Below, piece after piece: positions 1 to 9,365 of a DNA stretch of 54,814 nt. Made by a program: the position numbers and the translations under genes. Below the pieces are notes generated by a model. The model searched no databases. It saw nothing but the letters and a program-made list of their open reading frames with translations, and had not been told where the DNA came from. The stretch comes from Paraplanobispora siamensis. GTDB taxonomy: Bacteria > Actinomycetota > Actinomycetes > Streptosporangiales > Streptosporangiaceae. The number at the start of each line of letters is the position of its first letter. The stretch's first letter is position 1. Location of the stretch: positions 1 through 54,814 of the forward strand of contig NZ_BOOJ01000080.1 of the NCBI RefSeq assembly GCF_016863175.1. Reading direction: 5' to 3'.

Positions 1-875
1 CCCGCCATGACGTTGACGTTGTCGGTGAGGTCCTTCCAGACCCCGGAGACCCCGCGCACCTGCGCCTGGCCGCCCAGCTGGCCCTCGGTGCCCACCTCGC
101 GGGCCACGCGGGTGACCTCCTCGGCGAAGGCCGACAGCTGGTCCACCATCGTGTTCACGGTGTTCTTCAGCTCGAACATCTCGCCGACGGCGTCGACGGT
201 GACCTTGCGGCTCAGGTCGCCCTTGGCGACCGCGGTGGTGACCGCCGCGATGTCGCGCACCTGGGCCGAGACGCGGCTCGACATGGTGTTGACGGCCTCG
301 GTGAGGTCGCGCCAGCTGCCCGACATGCCCCGGACGTTCGCCCGCCCGCCCAGACGGCCCTCGGTGCCCACCTCGCGGGCCACCCGGGTCACCTCGGAGG
401 TGAACAGGGAGAGCTGGTCGACCATGCCGTTGATCGCCTTGCCCAGGCGGCGCACCTCGCCCCGGGAGCCGCGGTCGAGGTCGATGCGGCGGGACAGGTC
501 GCCCTTGGCCACGGCGTCGATCACGTCCGCCGCGCCGGTGACCGGTCCGACCAGGGCGTCGATCAGCGCGTTGACCGAGTCGACGCTCTCGGTCCAGGAG
601 CCCACGCCCGGACCGGGGGTGAGGCGCTCGCCGAAGCGGCCCTCCCTGACGACCTCGCGGCGGACCCGGTGAAGCTCGTTGGCCAGGTGCTCGCGGCGGT
701 CGGCGACCTCGTTGAGCAGCAGGCGGATCTCGCTCAGGATTCCAGGTGGCGCGTGCGGCACCCGGCGGCGGAAGTCTCCGTCCCGCCACGTGATGAGCGT
801 CTGCAGGATCGGCTGTAGATCTGATTCCGTGTAACGCCGTTCCTCGACGTCGGGCATCGCGTCGGCCGTGGTCAT
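1..875 (-). CDS. Multi-HAMP sensor histidine kinase, N-terminal part
   Basis: The gene runs off the left edge, so only its first 291 codons are visible. After about 70 residues the protein repeats a HAMP-like unit of roughly 90 residues. The phrases AKGDLSR(R/K), [13 protein letters not shown](R/Q)LGG and (V/I)NGMVDQLS or VNTMVDQLS recur. This is the layout of the large soluble actinobacterial hybrid kinases with many HAMP repeats ahead of GAF, HisKA, HATPase and receiver domains. Those catalytic domains would lie outside the window, so kinase activity is inferred. No membrane segment is seen. The start is the ATG just downstream of a GGAGGT ribosome site. The gene diverges from a SpoIIE phosphatase gene with 121 bp between them, which suggests shared stress signalling. 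Confidence 0.85.
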   Translation of the reverse strand, partial: MTTADAMPDVEERRYTESDLQPILQTLITWRDGDFRRRVPHAPPGILSEIRLLLNEVADRREHLANELHRVRREVVREGRFGERLTPGPGVGSWTESVDSVNALIDALVGPVTGAADVIDAVAKGDLSRRIDLDRGSRGEVRRLGKAINGMVDQLSLFTSEVTRVAREVGTEGRLGGRANVRGMSGSWRDLTEAVNTMSSRVSAQVRDIAAVTTAVAKGDLSRKVTVDAVGEMFELKNTVNTMVDQLSAFAEEVTRVAREVGTEGQLGGQAQVRGVSGVWKDLTDNVNVMA

Positions 876-996
876 TAGACCTCCTTGACTCCCGAGGGGG
901 GCTACCGCGGGCAGCACCAGTCTGTCACGGTGCGCAACTTCGAGTCCCACCTTCGATTTACCCCATGTCAGCGGGAAGTGTGGTAGTCACGGAACA

Positions 997-2547
997 ATGA
1001 CCAGTGTTCCCCGCGCTGTCCTGGCCGCGACCTTCGCTCCGGGAGATACCGCAGTACCCGCCACGAAGAGGTTCACTCGCGAAGTGATGACCGCATGGGC
1101 CGCGTTGTCCGTACTGGACTCCGCGGAGCAACTGGCGGGTGAGCTGGCCGCCCATGCCGTGGAGAGCCCCTTCGAGGTGGTCTGGAACCACATGGGGGAC
1201 GGCGTCCAGGTGGAGGTGAGGCAGAAGGGCGCGGCGGAGACCGGCTCCGTCGGCCCCGTCAGCCCGGGGGTCCCGGTGGAGGAGTGGGGGGTCAGTTTCG
1301 CGGGCCAGCACCGCACCCACTGGGCCCGCCTCGCCCTGCCGGGCTCCAGCGGTCACGTGGCCACCGAGTGGGCCGAGGAGGAGACGGGCAGGGGGCCGAT
1401 CGGCTGGCTGCGGTTTCTGGCCGACGCCAGCGACCTGCTGGCCGGCACGCTCAACCCGGACATGGTGCCCGCGATCATCGCGCAGATCGCGGTGCCCCGG
1501 CTGGCCGCCTGGTGCGCCGTCTACACCTGGCCCGACAGCAGCGGACTGCACCGCCCGGCCTACCTGTGGCACACCGACGAGAGCCGCATCGACGACCTCC
1601 GCCAGGACCTCGCGGGCCTGCACATCCCGGAGACCGGCGGCTCGATGCAGCTGGGCGACTCGCACGTGCTGGTCGTCCCCCTGCTGGCGCGGGGCCGGGC
1701 GCTGGGCGCGATGTGCCTGGGCCGGTCCGACCGGTTCGCCGAGGACGTCATCCAGTACGCCGGGGACATCGGCCGCCGCGCCGCGCTCGCCCTGGACAAC
1801 GCCCTGCTCTACGCCCAGCAGGCGGAGGCCAACCAGGCGCTGCAGCGCAGCCTGCTGCCGCCCAACGACCCCGGGGAGATCCCCGGGCTCGACTCCGCCG
1901 TGGTCTACGAGCCGGCGGGTGAGACCAACGAGGTCGGCGGGGACTTCTACGACCTGTTCGCGGCCGGGGACGGGAGCTGGCGGTTCGCGGTCGGCGACGT
2001 CTGCGGGACCGGTCCCGTCGCCGCCGCGGTCACCGGCCTGGCCCGCCACACGCTGCGCCTGCTGGCCAGGGAGGGGTACGGCGTCGCCGCGGTCCTGGGC
2101 CGGCTCAACCAGGCGATCCTCGAAGAGGGCGAACGGGCCCGCTTCCTCACCCTGCTCCACGGGGAGATCACGCCCGTGCCCACCGGGCTGGAGCTGCGCC
2201 TGGTCTCGGCCGGTCACCCGGAGGCCCTGCGGCTGAAGCCCAACGGGGTCGTGGAGCCGGTGGTGACCTCCCAGTCGCTGCTGGGCGTCTTCCCCGAGGC
2301 GACCTTCGAGGCGGACCTGGTCCACCTCGACCACGGCGACGTGCTCCTCGCGGTGACCGACGGGGTCACCGAGCGGCGTCAGGGCAGCAGGCTGCTCGAC
2401 GACGACGGGGGGCTGGCCAAGCTGCTCGCCGAGTGCGTGGGCCTGTCGGCGGGCGCCGTCGCCGCGCGGATCCGCCGGGCCGTACAGGATTTCGCCCCCG
2501 AGCCGAGCGCCGACGACATGGCGATCGTGGTCCTGCGGGCCCGTTAG
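997..2547 (+). CDS. GAF-SpoIIE (PP2C-type) serine phosphatase
   Basis: The 516-residue protein is probably cytosolic. Residues 20-75 resemble a degenerate anti-sigma-factor ATPase (an ELAAHAVE stretch where an N-box would be). Residues about 145-285 form a GAF-like sensor. From about residue 283 to the end is a SpoIIE/RsbU phosphatase domain, with its opening ALQRSLLPP, the metal motif GGDFYDLF and the closing DDMAIVVL. Such enzymes usually dephosphorylate anti-anti-sigma factors and so switch on alternative sigma factors. No partner switch genes are nearby; the divergent multi-HAMP kinase is the only local signalling neighbour. No clear ribosome site precedes the ATG, so a leaderless message is possible. 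Family call is secure; the target is unknown. Confidence 0.9.
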   Translation: MTSVPRAVLAATFAPGDTAVPATKRFTREVMTAWAALSVLDSAEQLAGELAAHAVESPFEVVWNHMGDGVQVEVRQKGAAETGSVGPVSPGVPVEEWGVSFAGQHRTHWARLALPGSSGHVATEWAEEETGRGPIGWLRFLADASDLLAGTLNPDMVPAIIAQIAVPRLAAWCAVYTWPDSSGLHRPAYLWHTDESRIDDLRQDLAGLHIPETGGSMQLGDSHVLVVPLLARGRALGAMCLGRSDRFAEDVIQYAGDIGRRAALALDNALLYAQQAEANQALQRSLLPPNDPGEIPGLDSAVVYEPAGETNEVGGDFYDLFAAGDGSWRFAVGDVCGTGPVAAAVTGLARHTLRLLAREGYGVAAVLGRLNQAILEEGERARFLTLLHGEITPVPTGLELRLVSAGHPEALRLKPNGVVEPVVTSQSLLGVFPEATFEADLVHLDHGDVLLAVTDGVTERRQGSRLLDDDGGLAKLLAECVGLSAGAVAARIRRAVQDFAPEPSADDMAIVVLRAR

Positions 2548-2594
2548 GCGGGCGCCACCGGCCCCGGGGACGGTCGTCTCGATCCCGGGCAGGG

Positions 2595-4388
2595 TCAGTC
2601 CTGAGGGAGATGGGCGCCGCCCGCGCCGTCCGGCTTGATGTGCCTGCGGACGAAGTCGAGCTGGGCGGCCATCTGGGCGATGCGCTCGGAGACGACCAGC
2701 GAGCCGTGGCCCGCGTCGTAGCGGTAGACCTCGTGGGTGTGCCCGCGCTCGGCGAGCCGGGACACGTAGCCCTCGATCTGGCGGATCGGGCAGCGGGGGT
2801 CGTTCTCCCCGGCCAGGATCAGCACGGGCGCCTCGACGTCGTCGACGTAGGTGATCGGCGAGCAGTTGGCGTAGCGCTCCGGCTGCTCGGCGGGCGAGCC
2901 GCCCAGCAGCGCGCGGTGGTAGGCCCGCAGCGACTCGGGCTCGTCCTCGTAGGTCGCCAGGTGGTCGGCGATCGGCACGGTGGCCAGGCCCGCGGACCAC
3001 ACCGTGGGCTGGGTGCCCAGGCCGAGCAGCGTGAGATAGCCGCCCCAGGAGCTGCCGGCCAGCACCAGCCGCTCGGGGTCGGCCAGGCCGCGTGCGATCA
3101 TCGCCTCGCGGACGGCGGTCACGTCGGCCAGCTCGATGTGGCCGACCTCGCCGGCGAGGGCGTCGCGCCAGGCGGAGCCGTACCCGGTGGAGCCGCGGTA
3201 GTTGACCCGCACGACCGCGAAGCCGTGGTCGACCCACGCCGCCACCTGCGGCACGAAGGAGTCGTCGTCCTGCGAGGTGGGCCCGCCGTGCAGGAGGAAG
3301 ACGGTCGGGTACGGCCCGCTGCCGCGTTCGGGCCGCGAGACCAGGGCGTGGATGCGCCCGCCGGGCCCGTCCACGTCCACGTCCTCGACCGGGACGGACG
3401 GCGGCGATGAGGGCCCGCCGTGGCCCAGTACCACCTGCCCGTTGGTCGACCGGATCACCGGCGGGTGGGACCCGCTGGACCAGGAGTACTCCACCGAGCC
3501 GTCGGGGCGGGGCGCGGCGGCCTCGATCACGCCGTGCTTGGTCTCGATGGCGGTGAGCACGCCCCCGGGCAGGTCGTAGCGGTGCAGGTGGGTACGGGCG
3601 CGGTTGGCCCGCACGACCAGCAGGGAACGGCCGTCGTCGTACCAGTCCGCGGTGATCTCACCGGGGTCGGGCAACCAGATCTCCCGCTGGTCGTCGCTCA
3701 CCGGGTCCCAGACCAGCGGTTCGCGGCGGCCCCGGCGCTCGTGCAGCGCGAGCAGCCGCCGGTCGCCGGCGACGGGGGAGAAGCCCAGGCCGACGATGCC
3801 CTTGCCGGGGCCGTCGTGCAGCTCGCCGACGACCTGGCCGCCCTGCCGGATCACCCGCAGCGCGGGGTGCCGGGAGTCGCCGTGCTCGCTGTGGTTGATC
3901 GCGACCAGCGAGCCGTCCAGGGACATGGAGGTCACCGAGGCAGCCTCGGCGTGCTCGTAGATCACTTTCGCCGGGGAGCCCGGCCGTACCACGGAGACGG
4001 TGAAGCCCTTGCCGGGCCGGGCCATGCCGATCACCGCGTCGCCCGCCGCGGACAGCGCGATGCCGGCCGGGTGGCCGGGTTCGAGGTCGATCGGCTCGTC
4101 CGGGCCGCCGCCGAACGGCTGGCGCATCCAGCCGCCCCACTCGTCGCCGTCAGTGTCGGCGAACCACCAGATCCACTGCCCGGTGGGGTCGATCGTGCCG
4201 TGCGCGGTGCCCTTGGGACGCGAGGTCACCTGGCGGACGGAGCCGTCGGAGCGGTCCCAGGCGTAGATCTCCCAGGCTCCGGAGGCGTTGCTGCGGTACA
4301 CCGTGCGAGCGGGAGCCTGCCTCGCCCACACCGGCAACGTCACCCGCGGCGCCCGGAACCTGGCCTGCCAGCGTTCCTCCGCCTTCAT
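2595..4388 (-). CDS. S9 family prolyl oligopeptidase-like serine peptidase
   Basis: This 597-residue protein has an N-terminal beta-propeller region (repeated WSxD/DGS-like blades, residues about 20-340) and a C-terminal alpha/beta hydrolase domain. The catalytic triad is readable: Ser447 in GSSWGG, Asp530 in GENDPRCP and His561 in DAGH. Family members cleave short peptides or acyl-peptides in the cytosol, with the propeller limiting substrate size. No signal peptide is seen. The ATG is preceded by GGAGGG at suitable spacing. It appears monocistronic: the methyltransferase gene upstream on the same strand ends 175 bp away, and a promoter is visible between them. The exact substrate cannot be read from sequence. 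Confidence 0.93.
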   Translation of the reverse strand: MKAEERWQARFRAPRVTLPVWARQAPARTVYRSNASGAWEIYAWDRSDGSVRQVTSRPKGTAHGTIDPTGQWIWWFADTDGDEWGGWMRQPFGGGPDEPIDLEPGHPAGIALSAAGDAVIGMARPGKGFTVSVVRPGSPAKVIYEHAEAASVTSMSLDGSLVAINHSEHGDSRHPALRVIRQGGQVVGELHDGPGKGIVGLGFSPVAGDRRLLALHERRGRREPLVWDPVSDDQREIWLPDPGEITADWYDDGRSLLVVRANRARTHLHRYDLPGGVLTAIETKHGVIEAAAPRPDGSVEYSWSSGSHPPVIRSTNGQVVLGHGGPSSPPSVPVEDVDVDGPGGRIHALVSRPERGSGPYPTVFLLHGGPTSQDDDSFVPQVAAWVDHGFAVVRVNYRGSTGYGSAWRDALAGEVGHIELADVTAVREAMIARGLADPERLVLAGSSWGGYLTLLGLGTQPTVWSAGLATVPIADHLATYEDEPESLRAYHRALLGGSPAEQPERYANCSPITYVDDVEAPVLILAGENDPRCPIRQIEGYVSRLAERGHTHEVYRYDAGHGSLVVSERIAQMAAQLDFVRRHIKPDGAGGAHLPQD

Positions 4389-4519
4389 ATGGCGCGTCCC
4401 TCCGTCAAGGCATCGGCTTCACGCGGACGAGCGCGGGCTCGCCGGATTGCCGTCCAGTATGTCGCTTCCACCCCTGGTCTGCTTTGAAATAGCTGAATTT
4501 CGGACTAAATGTCACTTCA

Positions 4520-4548
4520 GTAACATGTGTTATGAAGATGGCTGTCAA
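4520..4548 (-). promoter_or_regulatory. Likely promoter of the S9 peptidase gene
   Basis: Read on the minus strand, TTGACA (4548-4543) is followed after 17 bases by TGTTAC (4525-4520). This is close to a vegetative sigma-70 promoter. It lies in an unusually AT-rich island (about 4480-4560) and would give a leader of about 120 nt before the peptidase ATG at 4388. The rest of the 4389-4562 gap shows nothing else clear. Confidence 0.5.
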
Positions 4549-4562
4549 GTCACCTTCCTTGC

Positions 4563-5411
4563 CTACGCCCGTACGGTGAAGGTAGACATGCGGAAGGAGG
4601 CGATCACCTCGCTGCTCTCCGGCAACCTCCCGACTCTCTCCCGCATGACCTCCGGATCGGTGTGCCAGGCGCTCGGCCCCATGCCCACCACGGCCTCGAC
4701 GGCGGCCCGCCCCAGCTCCATCCGGAACTCGTGGATCTCCTGCCCGGTCTCCGCGAAGTGGCCGCCGAGGCTCTCGGCCACGCGCCGCTCCTTCGACTCG
4801 TCCACCGACAGCAGGCCCAGCCGGTCCACCAGCGGTTCGAGATGCCGTGAGGTGGGCGTCACGACGACGAGCACGCCCCCGGGCCTCAGCACGCGCGCGA
4901 ACTCCGCCCCGTTGCGCGGGGCGAAGACGTTGAGCAGGACGTCGGCGGAGCGGTCGCGGGCGGGCAGCGGCCGCCACACGTCGGCCACCACAGCCCCCAG
5001 CCGGGCGTGCGCCCGCGCGGCCCGCCTGACCGCGTGCTTGGAGATGTCCAGGGCGATCCCGGTGGCGTACGGCAGGCGGTCGAGCACCCGGGCCAGGTAG
5101 TAACCGGTCCCGGCCCCGGCGTCCACGATCACCGGTCTCCCGTCCTCCGCCCGCGGGGCCGTACGGCACGCTTCGGCGACCGCGTCCGCGAGCGGGCCGA
5201 AGTGCCCGGCCCCGAGGAAGTCGTCCCTGGCGGCCACCATGGCCGGGCTGTCGGCCGTCCCCGGGGCCTGCGAGCCGGTCAGGAGGCTGACGTACCCCTG
5301 CCGGGCGATGTCGAAGGCGTGTCCCCGCGGGCAGCGCAGCGCCCGCTCGCCGAGGGTGAGCCCGTCCCCGCAGACCGGGCAGATGAGGTGTTCGACGACG
5401 TCGGCCAGCAT
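4563..5411 (-). CDS. rlmA: 23S rRNA (guanine-N1)-methyltransferase, RlmA/TlrB type
   Basis: The 282-residue protein starts with a zinc-binding knuckle (Cys11, Cys14, Cys27, His31), as in RlmA-family enzymes. A Rossmann methyltransferase domain with the SAM-binding motif VIVDAGAGTGYY follows. The phrase GHAFDIARQGYVSLL after the knuckle is family-typical. Family members methylate N1 of a guanine in hairpin 35 of 23S rRNA: G745 in Gram-negative RlmA(I), G748 in Gram-positive RlmA(II)/TlrB, where it can give tylosin-type macrolide resistance. Which guanine is modified here is inferred from phylogeny only. The gene stands alone, divergent from a membrane-protein gene. Confidence 0.88.
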   Translation of the reverse strand: MLADVVEHLICPVCGDGLTLGERALRCPRGHAFDIARQGYVSLLTGSQAPGTADSPAMVAARDDFLGAGHFGPLADAVAEACRTAPRAEDGRPVIVDAGAGTGYYLARVLDRLPYATGIALDISKHAVRRAARAHARLGAVVADVWRPLPARDRSADVLLNVFAPRNGAEFARVLRPGGVLVVVTPTSRHLEPLVDRLGLLSVDESKERRVAESLGGHFAETGQEIHEFRMELGRAAVEAVVGMGPSAWHTDPEVMRERVGRLPESSEVIASFRMSTFTVRA

Positions 5412-5515
5412 GACCCCATCATCCCGCCTCGCGGCGGCGTGACCTGACCGTCATCCCTCATCCCTACGATGCTCGCCGTCCGCTTCGACGTGCCCGTGGA
5501 AGGAAGGAGCCCGCC

Positions 5516-6991
5516 GTGTCCGGTGACCCACCGGAGACCCCCGCCGGGAAGGCGGGGCGCCTCCGGCCCGGCAGGGCGGCGTGGTTCCACTGGGCCGCGG
5601 CCTTCGCCACCGCACTGGCCCCGCTCGTCTACTGGGTGTCCGCCGGTCCGGACTCCTACAGTTACGGCTTCTTCGGCTACGGCCCGCCCGACCGGTGCAC
5701 CGGCCACGAGTTCATGCTGGAGCACGGCTACGAGATCCGCAGTGTCGTCTACACGGTCTTCCTCTTCTGGCTCGGCGGCCTTCCGCTCATGCTCGTGGCC
5801 TTCGTGGCGTGGCTGGCCGGCAACCGGTGGGGCCGGCCGCGGATCGGCCGGATCGTCACCCGCGTCGCCGCCGTCGTGATCGTCCTGCTCACCTTCCTCA
5901 CCCTCCTGCCGATGGGGCTGGACGCCCTGCTGGGCGCCGGCTGCCTGGACCTGTGGGGCGGCCCTTTCATCGTCTCGGTCAATCTCGTGCAGTCCCTGAT
6001 CGCGTTCGCCTCCGTGGCGTTCATGCTGCTGGCCGTACGGCGGCCGCACCGCCGGCGGTCCCTCCTGACTCGGGTGACGTCGGTCGTGCTCGTGATCCTG
6101 CCGCTGGCCCTCACGCCCGTCTCGGACACGGTCACCGGCAGGATCTCCGGGAACGAGGCGTGCTCGACCGCCGGGGGGTTCCTGATAGACAGCCTGGAGG
6201 AACTGGAGGGCGGGGCCCGGTTCCTGTGCGCGGCGCGCGGCGGTCCGTGGGGGGACGGGACGATCCGCGAGTTCGACGGCATGCCGGACGGTCATGTGCT
6301 CGCCTACGGCCGGCACCTCTGCGCCGCCGTGGTGCGGGCCGGTGGGGACGTGGGCAGGCGGGAACCGTACGAGGAGCTGGGGCTGGAGCACAGCGCGGAT
6401 CTGGCCGAGGGCCTCAGGGCGATCTGTCCCGGGGTGGTCGCCGCGGAGAAGGTCAAGGCAGAGCGGGCACGTCTGGCCGATGAACGGGAGCAGGCGGCGC
6501 TGAACGTCAAGTGCGCGGCCTACCCCCGGCACCGCCCGTTGATCAGGCCGCTGCGGCGGGCGGTGGGCGCCGTGGACACCGACTACAACGCGCTCGTCGC
6601 CCTTGAGGACGAGATCGAGATGGTCGAGGCCGGCCCGCTCTGGGTGGAGGGCCTGGCCGGGGCCGAGCCCGGGGTCCTGCAGGTGACGGTCGCCGACGAG
6701 TTCACTCCCGTGTGCGTGACGGCCGAGGTCTACGACCGCAGGCCTCCGCTGGAGCGGCGCGGCTGGGACGAGGTGGAGGAGATCTCCTACCGGAGCACCC
6801 GGGGGCGGTTGAGGTTTGTCGACTTCTACGGCGGGCCCCGGCTGGTCAACCTCACCGCCGCGGGCAGGGGCGCCTATCGGGTCCGCGTCCATGTACGGGG
6901 CGACGGGGAGGCCTGGAGGGACGGCGGGGAGGCCTGGAGGGGATCCATGGAGCAGTTCCTGATCATGGTTTATCCCGCCAAGCAGCGATAA
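5516..6991 (+). CDS. Multi-pass membrane protein of unknown function
   Basis: I do not recognise this 491-residue protein. The first 210 residues contain about four to five hydrophobic spans (for example AAAFATALAPLVYWVSA and LMLVAFVAWLAG). The remaining 280 residues are soluble and charged, with no catalytic motif that I can name. The GTG start is chosen because GGAAGGAAGGAG lies just upstream and the alternatives lack a ribosome site. A TACGAT box at 5465-5470 could be its -10 element. The C-terminus has a short repeat around 6905-6945 (GEAWRDGGEAWRG). The next two forward genes also encode small membrane or secreted proteins, but spacing gives no proof of an operon. Confidence 0.75.
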   Translation: MSGDPPETPAGKAGRLRPGRAAWFHWAAAFATALAPLVYWVSAGPDSYSYGFFGYGPPDRCTGHEFMLEHGYEIRSVVYTVFLFWLGGLPLMLVAFVAWLAGNRWGRPRIGRIVTRVAAVVIVLLTFLTLLPMGLDALLGAGCLDLWGGPFIVSVNLVQSLIAFASVAFMLLAVRRPHRRRSLLTRVTSVVLVILPLALTPVSDTVTGRISGNEACSTAGGFLIDSLEELEGGARFLCAARGGPWGDGTIREFDGMPDGHVLAYGRHLCAAVVRAGGDVGRREPYEELGLEHSADLAEGLRAICPGVVAAEKVKAERARLADEREQAALNVKCAAYPRHRPLIRPLRRAVGAVDTDYNALVALEDEIEMVEAGPLWVEGLAGAEPGVLQVTVADEFTPVCVTAEVYDRRPPLERRGWDEVEEISYRSTRGRLRFVDFYGGPRLVNLTAAGRGAYRVRVHVRGDGEAWRDGGEAWRGSMEQFLIMVYPAKQR

Positions 6992-7029
6992 GCGGGACGC
7001 AAGTGCTTTTCAAGTGACTACCGGTACAA

Positions 7030-7494
7030 ATGATGTCCATGAGGAAGAGAACTGTCATCGGTGGCGGATTGCTGGCTCTCGTGCTCGCGGGGAGCCTGAC
7101 CGGAACGGCCCAGGCCGCCGCGGGGGACCGCGTGCACCACTGGGGCCCGGTCCAGTCCAAGAGCGGCCACGGCGGCTACGCCAAGGCCGACGTGTGGCTG
7201 AGCGACTTCGACTCCGAGCGGTTCGTGGTCTCCGGCAAGCTGTACGACCGCGACTACCACTCCGGCCACTGCGCCTACGTCCGCGCCAAGTTCCACTACG
7301 CGAGCGGCGGCACCGGCTGGTCGCAGGTCCGCTACACCTGCTCCTCCAAGGGCGCGAACTTCAAGCTGTCCTCGGACGGCGAGGTGACCCGGGCCGACGT
7401 GCGGGTCTGCCTGGTCAGCTACCGGACCAACGCCATCTTCAGGTGCCACACCGACGCCATCAAGGCCTCGACCGTCGCCAACTGGCCGCAGTAG
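7030..7494 (+). CDS. Small secreted protein of unknown function
   Basis: The 154-residue product has a clean Sec signal peptide: basic RKR, a hydrophobic LLALVLAGSL core and likely cleavage after AQA. The mature part is about 120 residues, rich in Tyr and Ser, with four Cys residues that could form two disulfides. No family is recognised. Three in-frame Met codons (7030, 7033, 7039) compete for the start. The third gives the best signal peptide and lies about 9 nt after a TACAAA box, so a short-leader or leaderless message is possible. A strong hairpin follows the stop. Confidence 0.75.
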   Translation: MMSMRKRTVIGGGLLALVLAGSLTGTAQAAAGDRVHHWGPVQSKSGHGGYAKADVWLSDFDSERFVVSGKLYDRDYHSGHCAYVRAKFHYASGGTGWSQVRYTCSSKGANFKLSSDGEVTRADVRVCLVSYRTNAIFRCHTDAIKASTVANWPQ

Positions 7495-7513
7495 GCCCGT
7501 TCGCCGGAGCCGG

Positions 7514-7537
7514 ATCCCGGCGGCCTCCCGCCGGGAT
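7514..7537 (+). terminator. Hairpin after the small secreted protein gene
   Basis: Ten-base perfect arms (ATCCCGGCGG / CCGCCGGGAT) enclose a CCTC loop, 19 bases after the stop at 7494. There is no T-run, as is usual for actinobacterial intrinsic terminators. Confidence 0.55.
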
Positions 7538-7563
7538 GTGACCGGATCGTCGCCTCGCGTCCC

Positions 7564-7569
7564 TAGAGT
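7564..7569 (+). promoter_or_regulatory. -10 box for a leaderless gene
   Basis: TAGAGT lies eight bases before the GTG at 7578, so the transcript would begin at or next to the start codon. No ribosome site is present. Confidence 0.4.
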
Positions 7570-7577
7570 TGCCCGCC

Positions 7578-8108
7578 GTGACCCGACGATCCCGGCTGCT
7601 CTGGTGCGCCGCCCTGCTGTGGGCGGTGGCTCCGGCCGTCCACTCATGGATCCAGGACCTGCTGACCCCGCCGGAGGACCCTCCGGAGGAGTACGGCGAG
7701 TCGGGCGTCATCTACGGGATGGTCCAGCTCTTTTCCGGCGGTCGTATCTTGAAGATCGCCGCGTTGCTGGAGGACATCCACGACACTCCGGCCTTCGCCC
7801 TCGGCGTCGCGCCGTACGTCCTGCTCGGCCTCGGGGCGTGCCTGCTCGCCGCCCGGCGGGGCAGGCCGGGCCCGGGCCGGGTGGTGACCCGGTTCCTCCC
7901 CGCCGTCCTGGTCCTGGTGTACTGCGCCCGCCCCCTGTTCTTCCTGGCGGAAGCAGCCCAGGGGACCGTGAACATGTGGGATCCGCAGAGGCATCTCTTC
8001 TCCGACTCCCTCGGGGACCTCTGCCAGCTGGTCGCAGTGCTCCTGATGGTGCTCGCGCTCCGGCCTGCCGGAGTGAGTAGGGAGACGGTCGTCCACCGGC
8101 TGGGCTGA
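7578..8108 (+). CDS. Small four-helix membrane protein, unknown function
   Basis: The 176-residue hydrophobic protein has about four membrane spans (near residues 5-25, 65-90, 100-120 and 135-155). I see no conserved family motif. The GTG at 7578 is preferred over an upstream TTG because it sits just downstream of a -10 box and begins a typical basic N-terminus (TRRSR). Its stop is 9 bp from the 3' end of the convergent rho-like gene. Confidence 0.7.
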   Translation: MTRRSRLLWCAALLWAVAPAVHSWIQDLLTPPEDPPEEYGESGVIYGMVQLFSGGRILKIAALLEDIHDTPAFALGVAPYVLLGLGACLLAARRGRPGPGRVVTRFLPAVLVLVYCARPLFFLAEAAQGTVNMWDPQRHLFSDSLGDLCQLVAVLLMVLALRPAGVSRETVVHRLG

Positions 8109-8117
8109 CGGCCCGGG

Positions 8118-9365
8118 TCAGGTGGTCTGGCGGATCTGCTGGAGGAAGGCGGCGTTGGAGGGGGTCTCGCCGAGGCGGTCGAGGAGGAGTTCCAGGGCCT
8201 GCTGCCTGTCCAGGCCGCCGAGGGTGCGGCGCAGGCGCCAGGTGAGCTGCCGTTCGTCGGGGTCGAGGAGGATCTCCTCGCGCCGGGTGCCGGAGGCGTC
8301 CAGGTCCACGGCCGGGTAGATCCGCTTGTCGGCCAGGTCGCGGCGCAGGCGCAGCTCCATGTTGCCGGTGCCCTTGAACTCCTCGAAGAGGTTGTCGTCC
8401 ATCCGGGAGCCGGTCTCGACGAGGGCGGTGGCGAGGATGGTCAGCGAGCCGCCGTCGCGCAGGTTGCGGGCGGCGCCGAAGAAGCGGCGCGGCGGCAGGA
8501 GGGCGGCGGCGTCGATGCCTCCGGCGAGGGTACGGCCGCCGCCGGGAGCGAGGTTGTTGTAGGCGCGGCCGAGGCGGGTCAGCGAGTCCAGCAGCACGAC
8601 GACGTCGCGGCCGGTCTCGGCCAGGCGCTTGGCGCGCTCGATGGCCAGCTCGGCGACCGCCGTGTGGTCGCGGTCGGGACGGTCGAAGGTGGAGGCGGCG
8701 ACCTCTCCCCGGATGGACTCGCGCATCTCGGTGACCTCCTCGGGCCGCTCTCCGACGAGCACGACCATGAGGTGGACGTCCGGGTGGTTGCTGGAGATCG
8801 CCGCGGCCAGGTCCCGCAGGACGAGGGTCTTGCCCGCCTTGGGCGGGGCGACGATCAGGCCGCGCTGCCCCTTGCCGATCGGGGCGAACAGGTCGGCGAC
8901 CCGGGTGGTGAGCGAGTCGGTCTCCAGCCGGAGCCGCTCGTCCGGGTGGATCGGGGTCATGTCCGCGAAGTGCGGGCGGGCGGCGGGGGCCGGGCGGGCG
9001 GCGCCGGTCTCGACGCCGTTGACGGCCAGTACCTCGACCAGCTTCTCGTACGGCCTGCGCGCGGTGGCGACGACGTGGTCGCCGGGGCGCAGGCCGTACT
9101 GCCTGACCTGGGCCGGTGGGACCTTCACATCGGCGCGGCCGGGGAGGTAGCCGCCGGTCCGCAGGTGGGCGACCTTGTCGCGGACGTCGAGGAGGCCGGA
9201 CACGGTCTCGACGGGAGACGGGGAGGGGGATCGCGGAGGTGCGGGGGCCTGGGCGGGAACGGAGACGGAAGACGCGGGCGCGCCGCTCTCGGGGACGGGA
9301 GTGGCGGGCGGGGCGGCGCTCTTACGGCGGCGCGGAGGCTTCTTGACGATGGTTTCTACGGTCAT
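8118..9365 (-). CDS. rho: Rho-family transcription termination helicase, short form
   Basis: The 415-residue protein has a Pro/Ala-rich N-terminal tail (residues 1-55), a primary RNA-binding domain (about 56-118) and the hexameric RecA-like ATPase core. The Rho-specific P-loop PPKAGKT is at 174-180. ERPEEVTEM, the Walker B LLDSLTRL and the Q/R-loop region ([19 protein letters not shown]) follow, so the helicase looks intact. It lacks the N-terminal helix bundle and the long charged insertion of the main actinobacterial Rho (usually over 600 residues), so it is probably a second paralogue. The ATG at 9365 is chosen because AAAGGT precedes it; codons upstream are low-quality. One ATP-site residue differs: the usual DERPEE stretch reads GERPEE here. 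Confidence 0.88.
   Translation of the reverse strand: MTVETIVKKPPRRRKSAAPPATPVPESGAPASSVSVPAQAPAPPRSPSPSPVETVSGLLDVRDKVAHLRTGGYLPGRADVKVPPAQVRQYGLRPGDHVVATARRPYEKLVEVLAVNGVETGAARPAPAARPHFADMTPIHPDERLRLETDSLTTRVADLFAPIGKGQRGLIVAPPKAGKTLVLRDLAAAISSNHPDVHLMVVLVGERPEEVTEMRESIRGEVAASTFDRPDRDHTAVAELAIERAKRLAETGRDVVVLLDSLTRLGRAYNNLAPGGGRTLAGGIDAAALLPPRRFFGAARNLRDGGSLTILATALVETGSRMDDNLFEEFKGTGNMELRLRRDLADKRIYPAVDLDASGTRREEILLDPDERQLTWRLRRTLGGLDRQQALELLLDRLGETPSNAAFLQQIRQTT

Noticed and set aside
958-3237. Long minus-strand open frame opposite the SpoIIE gene
   Set aside because: It is Gly/Arg/Pro-rich with no motif and overlaps a clear phosphatase gene; a shadow of high GC.
4405-4562. A small gene in the AT-rich gap
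   Set aside because: Frames there lack ribosome sites and motifs; the stretch is better explained as the S9 peptidase promoter.
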